Assembly: GCF_024171995.1 (NCBI RefSeq)
Contig: NZ_JAMTCT010000014.1
Location: 111,726-175,725 of the forward strand
Origin: Promicromonospora umidemergens
Lineage (GTDB): Bacteria; Actinomycetota; Actinomycetes; Actinomycetales; Cellulomonadaceae
DNA: 64,000 bases
Direction: 5' to 3'
Positions 15,641 to 24,222 of this stretch are shown here, one piece after another. Made by a program: the position numbers and the translations under genes. Under the pieces are notes generated by a model. That model searched no databases and was not told the DNA's origin. It was given only the letters and a program-made list of their open reading frames with translations. Position 1 is the stretch's first letter. The number at the start of each line of letters is the position of its first letter.

Positions 15641-17761
15641 TCAGTAGATGCGGCGGGAGTGGGCGTCCGGGATGCCTGACTTGCGCAGGAAGTAGGTGTT
15701 GAGCTGGTCGCGCCACTCCGTCGCGCTGCGGAGCTGCTCGGCGAACCGCTCCGACACCCGCTCGGAGAGGCGCGGGTCCACGAGCCGCGAGACCCCCGAC
15801 CACGTGCGGATCATCGCCTCGACCCGTGCGACGCCCTCGAAGTGGGTGTCGTAGATGTGCTGGATCACGGTCTTCCCGCTGTGCAGCACGTGCGTGTACG
15901 GCACATGGTGGAAGAACAGCAGCAGCTCGTCGGGGCAGGTCGACAGCGACTCGTACGTCTCGCGCCACGGCGAGGGGTACTGCCCCGCGTACCCGGTGCC
16001 CGTGCGCACGGTCCGGTCCACACCGATCCCGTCCCGGTCCGCGAAGTGGTAGGTGCCCCAGGGGGTGTACTCGTAGCCGTCGACGTCGGGCCCGTAGTGG
16101 TGGCCCGGGCGCACCATGAAGCCGACGCCGAGGGGCGCCGTGTACTGCTCGTACGTCTCCCAGGACCGGTCGAGCACGGCGTGCACCGCCTGGCCGACGG
16201 CGTCCGGCGCACCCGGGAACGTGAGGCCGACCCACTCGTCGAGCACGGCGGCCGGGTCGAGCGTCGGGTCCCAGCACAGCCGCCCGTAGGCGTAGAGGTT
16301 GGCCTGCGCGAACGGGTGCCCCGTCCAGAACTCGTCGTCGCCGACGTTGGAGACGGCGGCGAACCCGCCAGCGGGCTTGCGCCACGTGCCGGTGCCCGGG
16401 TCCTCGGCGGCCTTGCCGCGGCCGGTCGCGAGGTCTGCCACGGTGGGGGAGCCGCCGTCGCGGCCGGCGGGCTCCCAGAAGCGGAACCCGAGGACCTGGT
16501 TCCACTGCGGTCCGAGGTAGACGGCGTGCTGCTGCTGGCCCGTGTACTCCTGGGTGACCTGCAGCTCCAGGGCGATCCGGGTGTGCGGAACGGCCGCGAC
16601 GACCGGTGAGATCGGCTCGCGCACCTGGAAGTCGAGCGGGCCGTACTTGACCTGCACGATCACGTTGCCGGAGAACGCACCGTCGAGCGGCTGGAAGTGG
16701 TCGTAGGCGGCGCGGGCGCGGTCCGTCGACCGGTCGCGCCAGTCCTGGCGGTGGTCGTACACGAACGCGCGCCAGTGGATCAGGCCGCAGTACGGCTCGA
16801 CGGCAGCGGCCAGCATGTTCGCACCGTCGGCGTGGGTGCGCCCATAGGCGAACGGACCCGGCTGGCCCTCGGAGTCGGCCTTGACGACGAACCCGCCGAA
16901 GTCGGGGATCGCCTCCCACACCCGCGCCGCCGCGCGGACCCACCAGTGCGCGACGCCCTGGTCGAGGGGATCCGACGTACCCAGGCCGCCGAGCGTGATC
17001 GGGGAGGCGAACGACACCGACAGGTGCACCCGGATGCCCCACCGCCGGAAGACGGCGGCGATCCGGACGACGTCGCCGAGGTCGTCCGTCAGCAGCCGCG
17101 CCTCGTGCGCGTGCACGTTGACGTTGTTGATGGCCACGCGGTTGATCCCGACCGCTGCCAGCAGTCGCGCGTACCGCTCGACGCGCGACAGGTCCGCGCG
17201 GACGAAACCGTTGTCGTAAAAGATGGAGCCGCCCGAGTATCCCCGTTCGATCTGACCCATCGCGGGGTGTGCGTCCACGTTGTCCCAGTGGTCGAGCATC
17301 CGGAGGTCCGTGGCCGGGGCGTGCGTCTCGTCGGCGTCGGGGCCCGCGAAGGCGGCCTCGCCAAGGCGCACCACGTGGAACAGACCGTGCAGCAGCCCCA
17401 CATCGGTCCCCGCCTGCACGACGACGGCGCCAGACTCGCGCGTGAACCGGAAGCTCTCGTCGATGTCGATGTCGATGTCGATGTCGGCGTCGGCGTCGGC
17501 GGGCGAGGGTTCGGCCGCCGACTCGTCGGACGGCGCCAGCGTCAGCACCAGCTCGGCGTCGGCCACACCGTCACCCACCTCGAGGCGCGAGAATGCCCCA
17601 CCGAACCGTGCGGTCGCAGCAGCCACCTCCTCCGCGACGGTTCCCGCGAGCGCGCCGTCACCCGCCACCACGACGCGGCGAGCGCCGAGCGCGGCGAACG
17701 CGTCGTCGGGCAGCCACGCCGGATGGGGAGCGGAGGTAGAGCGCGGAGAATCACCGGTCAT
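15641..17761 (-). CDS. Alpha-glucuronidase, glycoside hydrolase family 67
   Basis: A 706-residue enzyme with no signal peptide, the size of intracellular bacterial GH67 proteins. It removes 4-O-methyl-glucuronic acid from the end of xylo-oligosaccharides. MLDHWDNVD and ERGYSGGSIFY are highly conserved family blocks. Catalytic candidates are E298 in KADSEGQPGP, D377 in YGPLDFQVREP and E405 in QVTQEYTG. The N-terminal domain carries an unusual Asp-Ala/Asp-Ile run encoded by a hexanucleotide repeat. It is divergent from the SGNH esterase gene. Released glucuronate can enter the UxaC pathway encoded a few kb away. Confidence 0.95.
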   Translation of the reverse strand: MTGDSPRSTSAPHPAWLPDDAFAALGARRVVVAGDGALAGTVAEEVAAATARFGGAFSRLEVGDGVADAELVLTLAPSDESAAEPSPADADADIDIDIDIDESFRFTRESGAVVVQAGTDVGLLHGLFHVVRLGEAAFAGPDADETHAPATDLRMLDHWDNVDAHPAMGQIERGYSGGSIFYDNGFVRADLSRVERYARLLAAVGINRVAINNVNVHAHEARLLTDDLGDVVRIAAVFRRWGIRVHLSVSFASPITLGGLGTSDPLDQGVAHWWVRAAARVWEAIPDFGGFVVKADSEGQPGPFAYGRTHADGANMLAAAVEPYCGLIHWRAFVYDHRQDWRDRSTDRARAAYDHFQPLDGAFSGNVIVQVKYGPLDFQVREPISPVVAAVPHTRIALELQVTQEYTGQQQHAVYLGPQWNQVLGFRFWEPAGRDGGSPTVADLATGRGKAAEDPGTGTWRKPAGGFAAVSNVGDDEFWTGHPFAQANLYAYGRLCWDPTLDPAAVLDEWVGLTFPGAPDAVGQAVHAVLDRSWETYEQYTAPLGVGFMVRPGHHYGPDVDGYEYTPWGTYHFADRDGIGVDRTVRTGTGYAGQYPSPWRETYESLSTCPDELLLFFHHVPYTHVLHSGKTVIQHIYDTHFEGVARVEAMIRTWSGVSRLVDPRLSERVSERFAEQLRSATEWRDQLNTYFLRKSGIPDAHSRRIY
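17461..17496 (-). repeat. Hexanucleotide repeat in the GH67 coding sequence
   Basis: Four copies of CGATGT are followed by CGGCGT twice and a CGGCGG variant. On the coding strand they give an alternating Asp-Ala then Asp-Ile run in the N-terminal domain. In-frame hexamers can change in number without breaking the gene. Confidence 0.9.
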
Positions 17762-17931
17762 AGGTCGTCGTCCCGTCCGTCTTGCGGTTGATGTGCATAT
17801 ATGTGGGGGTGTGCTTGAACTGTGCCGCAGCGAACGGGTCCAGGTCCACTCCCCGGTCGGGGTTCCTCAACCAGGATGCAACACCAGGCGGCGACCGGTC
17901 GGCCGGGGCGGCCGCCCCTACGCTGGTGCCC
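17762..17931. promoter_or_regulatory. Divergent promoter region, GH67 and SGNH esterase
   Basis: These 170 bp separate two divergent genes and must contain promoters for both. The only AT-rich patch is TGCATATATGTG at 17794-17805, a plausible -10 region. I find neither the TGCAAACGTTTGCA operator of the nearby LacI gene nor a clear -35 match. Confidence 0.3.
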
Positions 17932-19113
17932 ATGACCGCAGGGGACCACCAGATCACCACGCCCGTCACCGCCGACCTGCTGCGCGGTGCACCGGAGCTC
18001 GAGCAGACACCGACCGGCGTGCGCGTGCACCGGCTGCCGGCCTGGGCGCGCGCCCAGGCCGCTGACCCGCAGCTCGCGATGGCCGAGTCGCAGCCGTCCG
18101 GAGTCCGCCTCGCCTTCACGACCACCGCCACCAGCGTCGAGCTGCGGGCGCACGCGGTGCGGTTCGGCTTTCGCGGCGCCCCCGCCCGGCCGCTCGGTGT
18201 CTTCGACCTGGTCGTCGACGGCCGCCTGGCCGGACAGGCGAGCCTCGCCGAGGCCACCGTGGTGACCATCGACATGACCACCGGCGCGCGCGAGATCGAG
18301 CAGGGGGCTGTCGGCGGCGTCCGGTTCGGCGGGCTGCCCGACGGCGAGAAGTCCGTCGAGCTCTGGCTGCCCCACAACGAGACCGTCGAGCTCGTCGAGC
18401 TGCGCACGGACGCACCGGTGCATCCGTCGCCGGAGCGCCACCCGGTGTGGCTGCACCACGGCAGCTCCATCAGCCAGGGGTCCAACGCGGTGCGCCCCAC
18501 GGGGATCTGGCCCGCGGTCGCCGCGTCGCGCGGCGGCGTGGACCTCGTCAACCTCGGGTTCGGGGGGAGCGCCCTGCTCGACCAGTTCACCGCACGCACC
18601 ATGCGAGACACCACCGCCGACCTGATCAGCCTGAAGCTCGGCATCAACGTCGTGAACGCCGACCTCATGCGCCTGCGTGCCTTCGGTCCCGCCGTCCACG
18701 GCTTCCTCGACACCCTCCGTGACGGCCACCCGGACACGCCGCTGCTCGTGGTCTCGCCCATCCTCTGCCCGATCCACGAGGACACGCCAGGGCCCGGCGC
18801 GTTCGACGAGGACGCGCTGGCCGAGGGGCAGCTGCGGTTCCGGGCGACCGGCGATCCCGCCGAGCGCGCGGCCGGCAAGCTCACGCTCAGGGTCATCCGC
18901 GAGCAGCTCGTCCGTATCGTGCTGGAGCGCGCGGCCGACGACCCGAACCTGCACTACCTCGACGGTCTCGAGCTCTACGGCCACGCGGACGCCGCCGACC
19001 TGCCGCTGCCCGACCGGCTCCACCCGGACGCCACCACGCACCAGCGCATCGGCGAACGGTTCGCCGCGCTGGCCTTCGGCCCGGGCGGTCCGCTCGCCCC
19101 GAACCCGGCCTGA
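17932..19113 (+). CDS. SGNH/GDSL-type esterase, probably carbohydrate-active
   Basis: A 393-residue cytosolic protein with a beta-rich N-terminal region (about residues 1-165) and a C-terminal SGNH hydrolase domain. The blocks are WLHHGSSISQG (nucleophile serine), LGFGGSALL (oxyanion glycine), KLGINVVN (asparagine) and DRLHPDATT (Asp-His pair). Deacetylation of imported, acetylated xylo-oligosaccharides is a sensible role beside GH67, but the substrate is inferred from context only. The ATG at 17932 is chosen because the upstream open stretch is the promoter region. A long palindrome follows the stop. Confidence 0.82.
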   Translation: MTAGDHQITTPVTADLLRGAPELEQTPTGVRVHRLPAWARAQAADPQLAMAESQPSGVRLAFTTTATSVELRAHAVRFGFRGAPARPLGVFDLVVDGRLAGQASLAEATVVTIDMTTGAREIEQGAVGGVRFGGLPDGEKSVELWLPHNETVELVELRTDAPVHPSPERHPVWLHHGSSISQGSNAVRPTGIWPAVAASRGGVDLVNLGFGGSALLDQFTARTMRDTTADLISLKLGINVVNADLMRLRAFGPAVHGFLDTLRDGHPDTPLLVVSPILCPIHEDTPGPGAFDEDALAEGQLRFRATGDPAERAAGKLTLRVIREQLVRIVLERAADDPNLHYLDGLELYGHADAADLPLPDRLHPDATTHQRIGERFAALAFGPGGPLAPNPA

Positions 19114-19116
19114 CGC

Positions 19117-19178
19117 GGTCGGCCGCTCGCGTCGAGGTCGGCCCAGTGCTGGACCGACCTCGACGCAAGCTGCCGACC
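19117..19178. terminator. Palindrome between convergent SGNH esterase and uxaC genes
   Basis: The perfect inner arms are 19129-19141 and 19154-19166. Pairing continues outward to 19117 and 19178 with a few mismatches. Located between converging stops, it probably terminates both transcripts. Confidence 0.65.
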
Positions 19179-19195
19179 TCGGCGCGGTCGAGCCG

Positions 19196-20623
19196 TCACC
19201 GCGCCGCGTACGCCAGCTTCGGCAGGTGGTAGGCCAGGTCTGCAGCGGTATCCAGGGCCTCGTCCAGGTCGAGCCGGTGCTCCGCGACCAGCCGGGCGAG
19301 GTAGCCGGCGTCGACGCGGCGGGCCAGGTCGTGGCGGGCCGGGATCGAGCAGAACGCGCGGGTGTCGTCGACGAAGCCCGACATGTTCGAGAAGCCCGCC
19401 GTCTCCGTGGCCGACTCGCGGAACCGGCGCATCGCGTCCGGCGCGTCCAGGAACCACCAGGGTGCACCGAGCCGCAGCGCCGGGTACACGCCCGCCAGCG
19501 GCGCCAGCTCCCGTGAGTACACGTCCTCGTCCACCGTGAAGGCGATCATCCGGAAGCTCTCCGAGCTGCCGAACGCCTCGAGCACCGGCCGCAGCCCGTG
19601 CGCGAACTCGGTCACCACGGGGATGTCGTACCCCTTGTCGGGCCCGAACGTGGCGGCGACCGCCGGGTCGTGGTCGCGCAGCACACCGGGGTGGAACTGC
19701 ATCACCAAGCCGTCGTCGGCGGCCATCGCCGCCATCTGGAACAGCATGTGCGCGGAGAACGCCGCCTCCTCCGCCGTGCTGATCCCTGCGCCGTCCGCGC
19801 TGCCCTGCAGCGCCTTCTCGAAGAGGGTGCGCGCGGCGTCGTCGGGCAGCGGGGTGGTGTCCGCGCTGAAGTGGCCGTGGTCCGTGGCCAGGCCACCCGC
19901 CGCGACGAACGCGGCGCGGCGCTCGCGGAGCGCCTCGAGGTAGCCCGCGTACGTGTCGGTGGCGATGCCAGACGCCGTCGCGAGCCGCTCCAGGTCGCCA
20001 CGCCAGGTCGGCCGGGCCGGGTGCAGCAGCGGGTCCGGGCGGAAGGTCGGCAGCACCCGGCCGGGCAGGTCGGCGGCGAGGCGGGCGTGGTCCTCGAGCG
20101 TGCTCCACGCGGGGTCGGTGGTGCCGATGGTCTCGATGCCGAACCGGTCCAGGAGCGCGCGCGGCCGGAACGACGGGTCGGCGAGGCACTCGGCGATCTG
20201 GTCGTAGACCTGGTCAGCGGTCTCGGCGGAGGGCCGAACGGTCACGCCGAAGATCTCGACGAGCTCGTGCTCCATCCAGTACCGGGTGGGCGTGCCGCGG
20301 AAGTGCTTCCAGCCGGCGCAGAAGCGCCGGAAGATCTCGCGCGGGTCGGGCTCGAAGCCGGGTCCGTCGGCCGGGCCAACACCCAGCTCCGGGAGCTTCG
20401 CGCCCTGCGACACGAGCATCCGGGTGAGGTAGTGGTCGGGGACCACGAGCAGCTGGGCGGGGTCGGGGAACGGCTCGTCGTCCGCGAAGGCCGCGACGTC
20501 GACGTGGCCGTGCATCGACACGATCGGGAGGTCCTGCACCGCCTGGTAGATCTCGCGGGCGATCGGCCGCGTCACGGGGTCGGCAGGCAGCGCTCGGTCG
20601 GGGTGCAGGGTCCATGGGGTCAT
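19196..20623 (-). CDS. uxaC: Glucuronate (uronate) isomerase
   Basis: A 475-residue enzyme of the amidohydrolase-fold uronate isomerase family, converting D-glucuronate to D-fructuronate (and galacturonate to tagaturonate). VSMHGHVDVAAFADDEPFPDPAQLLVVPDHY near the N-terminus carries the HxH metal motif and the conserved approach to DHYLTR. HGHFSADTTPLPDD and MQFHPGVLRDHDP are other family landmarks. It is divergent from a LacI gene across a region with two strong palindromic operators, so it should respond to the same signal as the importer. It supplies the first intracellular step after GH67. Confidence 0.95.
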   Translation of the reverse strand: MTPWTLHPDRALPADPVTRPIAREIYQAVQDLPIVSMHGHVDVAAFADDEPFPDPAQLLVVPDHYLTRMLVSQGAKLPELGVGPADGPGFEPDPREIFRRFCAGWKHFRGTPTRYWMEHELVEIFGVTVRPSAETADQVYDQIAECLADPSFRPRALLDRFGIETIGTTDPAWSTLEDHARLAADLPGRVLPTFRPDPLLHPARPTWRGDLERLATASGIATDTYAGYLEALRERRAAFVAAGGLATDHGHFSADTTPLPDDAARTLFEKALQGSADGAGISTAEEAAFSAHMLFQMAAMAADDGLVMQFHPGVLRDHDPAVAATFGPDKGYDIPVVTEFAHGLRPVLEAFGSSESFRMIAFTVDEDVYSRELAPLAGVYPALRLGAPWWFLDAPDAMRRFRESATETAGFSNMSGFVDDTRAFCSIPARHDLARRVDAGYLARLVAEHRLDLDEALDTAADLAYHLPKLAYAAR

Positions 20624-20688
20624 TCGGGTGTGCTCCTGGCGTCATTGCCGGGCCGGTGCGGTAGGCGGCCGGACGGAGGATGGATGAC

Positions 20689-20734
20689 TGCGAACGTTTG
20701 CACTCTAACCTAGGGTAGGGTGCAAACGTTTGCA
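20689..20734. promoter_or_regulatory. Paired LacI-family operators between uxaC and its regulator
   Basis: TGCAAACGTTTGCA at 20721-20734 is a perfect 14-bp palindrome with a central CG. TGCGAACGTTTGCA at 20689-20702 matches it at 13 of 14 positions. Their centres are 32 bp apart, about three helical turns, suited to cooperative binding on one DNA face. They sit between the divergent uxaC and LacI genes, and the downstream importer and reductase are probably on the LacI transcript. Confidence 0.85.
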
Positions 20735-20762
20735 GAGTCGCAACAGGTCACGAGGAGGTGCC

Positions 20763-21776
20763 ATGGTCACGGTGCATGACGTCGCACGCGCCGCCGGAGT
20801 CTCGATCTCCACGGTGTCGCGCGCGCTGGCCTCGCCAGAACGGGTGGCGGCCGATACGCGCGACCGGGTGACACGCGCGGCGGCAGAGCTCGGCTACCGG
20901 CCCAACCACGCGGCGAGCGGCCTGCGGATGGGGCGCACGCAGGCCGTCGGTCTGCTGGTACCCGACCTCGAGAACCCGTACTTCGCGACGGTGACCAAGG
21001 CCGTGCAGGCGCGGGCCCGCGCCGAGGGGTACGAGGTGTTCGTCGCCGACTCCGACGAGGACGCCGACATGGAGGCCGAGCTGATCGGCGCGCTCGCCGC
21101 CCGGACGGACGGCGTGCTGGTGGCCTCCCCGCGATCGGGCGAGGCAGAGCTCCGTGCGGCGCTGGCCGGCGTGACCGCCGTCCTCGCCAGCCGCGAGCTG
21201 CCCGCCACCCCGTCAGGCACCGGAGAGCCAGAGATCCCGTGCGTCTCCGTGGACGACGCCGACGGTGTCGCCCAGGCGCTCGGGCACCTGTCCGCGCTCG
21301 GGCACCGCACCGTGGGTGTCGCGGCGGGTCCTGCGTCGTCCTGGTCGAGCGAGCGCCGCGTCGCCGGGCTGATCGCCGCCGCCGAGCACCGGGACGTCCA
21401 GCTGGTGCAGCTCGGCACCTTCCAGCCGTACTTCGCCGGCGGCGTCCAGGTTGCAGACCATGCCCTGGCGAGCGGCGTCACCGCCGTCGTCGCGTTCAAC
21501 GACCTGATGGCGCTCGGCATCCTGGACCGGCTGCGGCACCGCGGTGTCGACGTGCCGGGCGAGATGTCCGTCGTGGGGTTCGACGACGTCCAGCTCGCCA
21601 CCCTCGTGTCGCCAGCCCTCACGACGGTGCACGCACCGCTCGCCCGGCTGGGTCGGCGCGCCGTCGACCTGCTGCTCGTCCGCCTGCGCGGCGGGACGGC
21701 GGCGAGCACCCAGCTCCCCGTGGAGCTCACGATTCGCGGGTCCACAGGACCTGTCCCCGCCGGGCCGGTCAACTGA
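20763..21776 (+). CDS. LacI-family regulator of glucuronate genes
   Basis: A 337-residue repressor. VTVHDVARAAGVSISTVSRA (residues 2-21) is a textbook LacI helix-turn-helix, followed by the hinge region and a periplasmic-binding-like effector domain ending LTIRGSTGPVPAG. The ATG at 20763 has GAGGAGG close upstream. Divergence from uxaC with two operators between them, plus a following importer and UxuB-like gene, makes uronate or a uronate-derived metabolite the likely inducer. The ligand is not provable from sequence. Confidence 0.93.
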   Translation: MVTVHDVARAAGVSISTVSRALASPERVAADTRDRVTRAAAELGYRPNHAASGLRMGRTQAVGLLVPDLENPYFATVTKAVQARARAEGYEVFVADSDEDADMEAELIGALAARTDGVLVASPRSGEAELRAALAGVTAVLASRELPATPSGTGEPEIPCVSVDDADGVAQALGHLSALGHRTVGVAAGPASSWSSERRVAGLIAAAEHRDVQLVQLGTFQPYFAGGVQVADHALASGVTAVVAFNDLMALGILDRLRHRGVDVPGEMSVVGFDDVQLATLVSPALTTVHAPLARLGRRAVDLLLVRLRGGTAASTQLPVELTIRGSTGPVPAGPVN

Positions 21777-21831
21777 CGCTCGTCCCGGCAACCACCCCTG
21801 GGCGAAGGAGCCCAAGAGAGAGGAAGGCATC

Positions 21832-23070
21832 ATGCGCACCTCGAAGAAGGCAGCGGCGCTCGTCGGCGTCGCCGCACTGACCCTGCTCACCGCCTGCGCA
21901 CCGCCGGCACCGGAGGACGGTGGCGGGGGTGCCGGTGCCGCCGTCACCGACCCGGCCGACGTGCCCGACACGCCGTCGGAGCCCGTCACCCTGAACATCC
22001 TCGACGTCGCGGGCAACCAGCGGCTCACCGAGGGCATGGTCGACGAGTTCGTCGAGGAGAACCCCGACGTCATCGAGTCCGTCACCTGGGAGACGGGTGG
22101 GGCGCCCGACGTCACGGGCCTCGTCAAGCCCCAGGTGGACAGCGGCAACCTGTCCATCGACGTGGTGTTCACCGGCAACGACGGGCTGGCCGCCGGCATC
22201 AGCGAGGACCTGTGGCTGCCGGTGATGGACGACTACGGCGACCGCGTGTCGAACCAGGAGAACTACCTGGAGCCGGCAGCCAAGATGCAGGAGCTCGCCC
22301 AGGGCTACGGCGTCGTCACGACGTACTACCCGTCCGGGCCGCTGCTGCAGTACAACCCCGAGGTCGTCGACACGCCGCCGGCGAGCCCGGAGGAGCTGCT
22401 CGAGTGGGCGGAGGCCAACCCGGGCAAGTTCGGGTACGCCCGCCCCGCGAACTCCGGTCCGGGCCGCACGTTCCTCATGGGCCTGCCCTACGTCCTGGGC
22501 GACGAGGACCCGACCGACCCCGAGAACGGCTGGGACAAGACCTGGGCGTACCTCAAGGAGCTCGGCCAGTACGTCGACACCTACCCGACGGGCACCGGCC
22601 AGGTCATCACCAACCTGGCCGACGGCACCTGGGCGATGGTCCCGACGACCACCGGCTGGGAGATCGCGCCGCGCGCGGAGGGCCAGCTGCCCAACACGCT
22701 CGAGGCCGCGGCGTTCGACGACTTCACCTGGGTGACCGACGCGCACTACGCGGCCATCCCGAAGGGGCAGAGCGCGGACAAGATCAGCGCGATCATGCTG
22801 CTGCTGCAGGACATGCTCACCCCCGAGCAGAACGCCAAGGCCTATGACGCCGGCTACTTCTACCCCGGGCCGGCCGTCGAGGGCGCCACGCTGGACCTCG
22901 CGCCGCAGGAGTCGCAGGGCGTGATCGAGGAGTTCGGCCGGCCGATGTTCGACGAGCTCATCGAGTCGCAGGACTCCGTGGTGCCGCTCGACGCCGACGC
23001 GATGGTGACCGCGTTCGACATCTGGGACCGCGAGGTCGGGGCGGGCAAGACGGAGGAAGAGGCCGGATGA
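21832..23070 (+). CDS. ABC transporter substrate-binding lipoprotein (polyamine/iron-type superfamily)
   Basis: A 412-residue binding protein. The signal MRTSKKAAALVGVAALTLL leads to the lipobox LTAC. The fold appears nearer to polyamine/ferric/thiamine-type binding proteins than to oligosaccharide ones, and the partner ATPase and permeases agree. AGAGAGGAAGG precedes the ATG. The genomic setting, between the uronate regulator and a fructuronate reductase-like gene, suggests a sugar acid or aldobiouronic acid as ligand. That would be an unusual cargo for this transporter class. Confidence 0.85.
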   Translation: MRTSKKAAALVGVAALTLLTACAPPAPEDGGGGAGAAVTDPADVPDTPSEPVTLNILDVAGNQRLTEGMVDEFVEENPDVIESVTWETGGAPDVTGLVKPQVDSGNLSIDVVFTGNDGLAAGISEDLWLPVMDDYGDRVSNQENYLEPAAKMQELAQGYGVVTTYYPSGPLLQYNPEVVDTPPASPEELLEWAEANPGKFGYARPANSGPGRTFLMGLPYVLGDEDPTDPENGWDKTWAYLKELGQYVDTYPTGTGQVITNLADGTWAMVPTTTGWEIAPRAEGQLPNTLEAAAFDDFTWVTDAHYAAIPKGQSADKISAIMLLLQDMLTPEQNAKAYDAGYFYPGPAVEGATLDLAPQESQGVIEEFGRPMFDELIESQDSVVPLDADAMVTAFDIWDREVGAGKTEEEAG

Positions 23071-24185
23071 GCACCTTCGAGTCGTTGGAGCTGCGGGGCG
23101 TCGGTCGGCGGTTCGGCGGCGTGGACGCGCTGGCCGACCTCGACCTGACGATCAAGGCGGGCGAGTTCGTCGCCCTGCTCGGCCCGTCGGGCTGCGGCAA
23201 GTCGACGGCGCTGAACTGCCTGGCCGGCCTGCTTCCGCTCACGCACGGCGAGATCCTGCTGGACGGCAAGCGGATCGACACCCTGCCACCGGAACGACGC
23301 GGGTTCGGGATGGTGTTCCAGTCCTACGCGCTGTTCCCGCACCTGTCCGTCGAGAAGAACGTCGCCTTCGGCCTGCAGATGCAGGGCCTGCCGCGGGCCC
23401 AGATCGACGCGCGGGTGCGCAAGGCGATCGAGCTCGTCAAGCTCGACGAGCACGTCAAGAAGCTGCCGGGCCAGCTGTCGGGCGGACAGCAGCAGCGCGT
23501 CGCCATCGCGCGTGCGGTCGTGCTCGAGCCGTCGCTCGTGCTCATGGACGAGCCGCTGTCGAACCTGGACGCGAAGCTCCGCCTCGACATGCGCACCGAG
23601 ATCCGGCGGCTCCACCAGTCGCTCGGGCTCACCACGATCTACGTGACGCACGACCAGGAGGAGGCGCTCTCCCTGGCCGACCGCCTGGTCGTGCTGCGCA
23701 ACGGACGCGTGCAGCAGATCGGCACGCCCGACGAGCTCTACGAGAGCCCGACGAGCTGGTACGTCGCGGACTTCATGGGGTACCGCAACATCCTGCCCGC
23801 CACGGTCGTCTCGACGTCAGGGGACGAGGCGGTCGTCGCCCTCCCCGGCACGGCCGACGGCGGCGTCCGGCTCACCGGGCGTGCGGTCGGCGCCCTGAGC
23901 GCCGGGGACAGCGTGCGGGTGGCGATCAGGCCGGACGACTTCTCGGTGTCGAGCAGTGCCGCGGAGGGCCTGGGCGCCGGGGCGATCCCCGGCGCGGTGT
24001 CGGTGGTGGAGTACCAGGGCCGCGAGCTCGCCGTCGGGGTGCAGACCGGTGACACGATGCTGCACGCGCGCACGCCGACCGCACCCCAGGTGGGCGGCGC
24101 GGTCTGGCTGACGGCGCCGGTCGAGCGGGTGCTGGTGTTCCCGGAGTCGCTGGACGCCGCGGTGCCGGCGGAGGTGGCAGCATGA
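23067..24185 (+). CDS. ABC transporter ATP-binding protein (PotA-like)
   Basis: A 372-residue ATPase. Walker A is GPSGCGKST (residues 39-47), followed by the Q-loop FQSYALFPHL, signature LSGGQQQR, Walker B LVLMDEPLS and switch histidine VTHDQ. A C-terminal TOBE-like regulatory domain starts near residue 260. The start overlaps the binding-protein stop (ATGA). Among the oligosaccharide-style importers in this window, only this one has a dedicated single-domain ATPase. Confidence 0.93.
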   Translation: MSTFESLELRGVGRRFGGVDALADLDLTIKAGEFVALLGPSGCGKSTALNCLAGLLPLTHGEILLDGKRIDTLPPERRGFGMVFQSYALFPHLSVEKNVAFGLQMQGLPRAQIDARVRKAIELVKLDEHVKKLPGQLSGGQQQRVAIARAVVLEPSLVLMDEPLSNLDAKLRLDMRTEIRRLHQSLGLTTIYVTHDQEEALSLADRLVVLRNGRVQQIGTPDELYESPTSWYVADFMGYRNILPATVVSTSGDEAVVALPGTADGGVRLTGRAVGALSAGDSVRVAIRPDDFSVSSSAAEGLGAGAIPGAVSVVEYQGRELAVGVQTGDTMLHARTPTAPQVGGAVWLTAPVERVLVFPESLDAAVPAEVAA

Positions 24186-24222
24186 GCCGCCCCACCGCCA
24201 CGGCTGGCTGGGGAGGGGCGCC

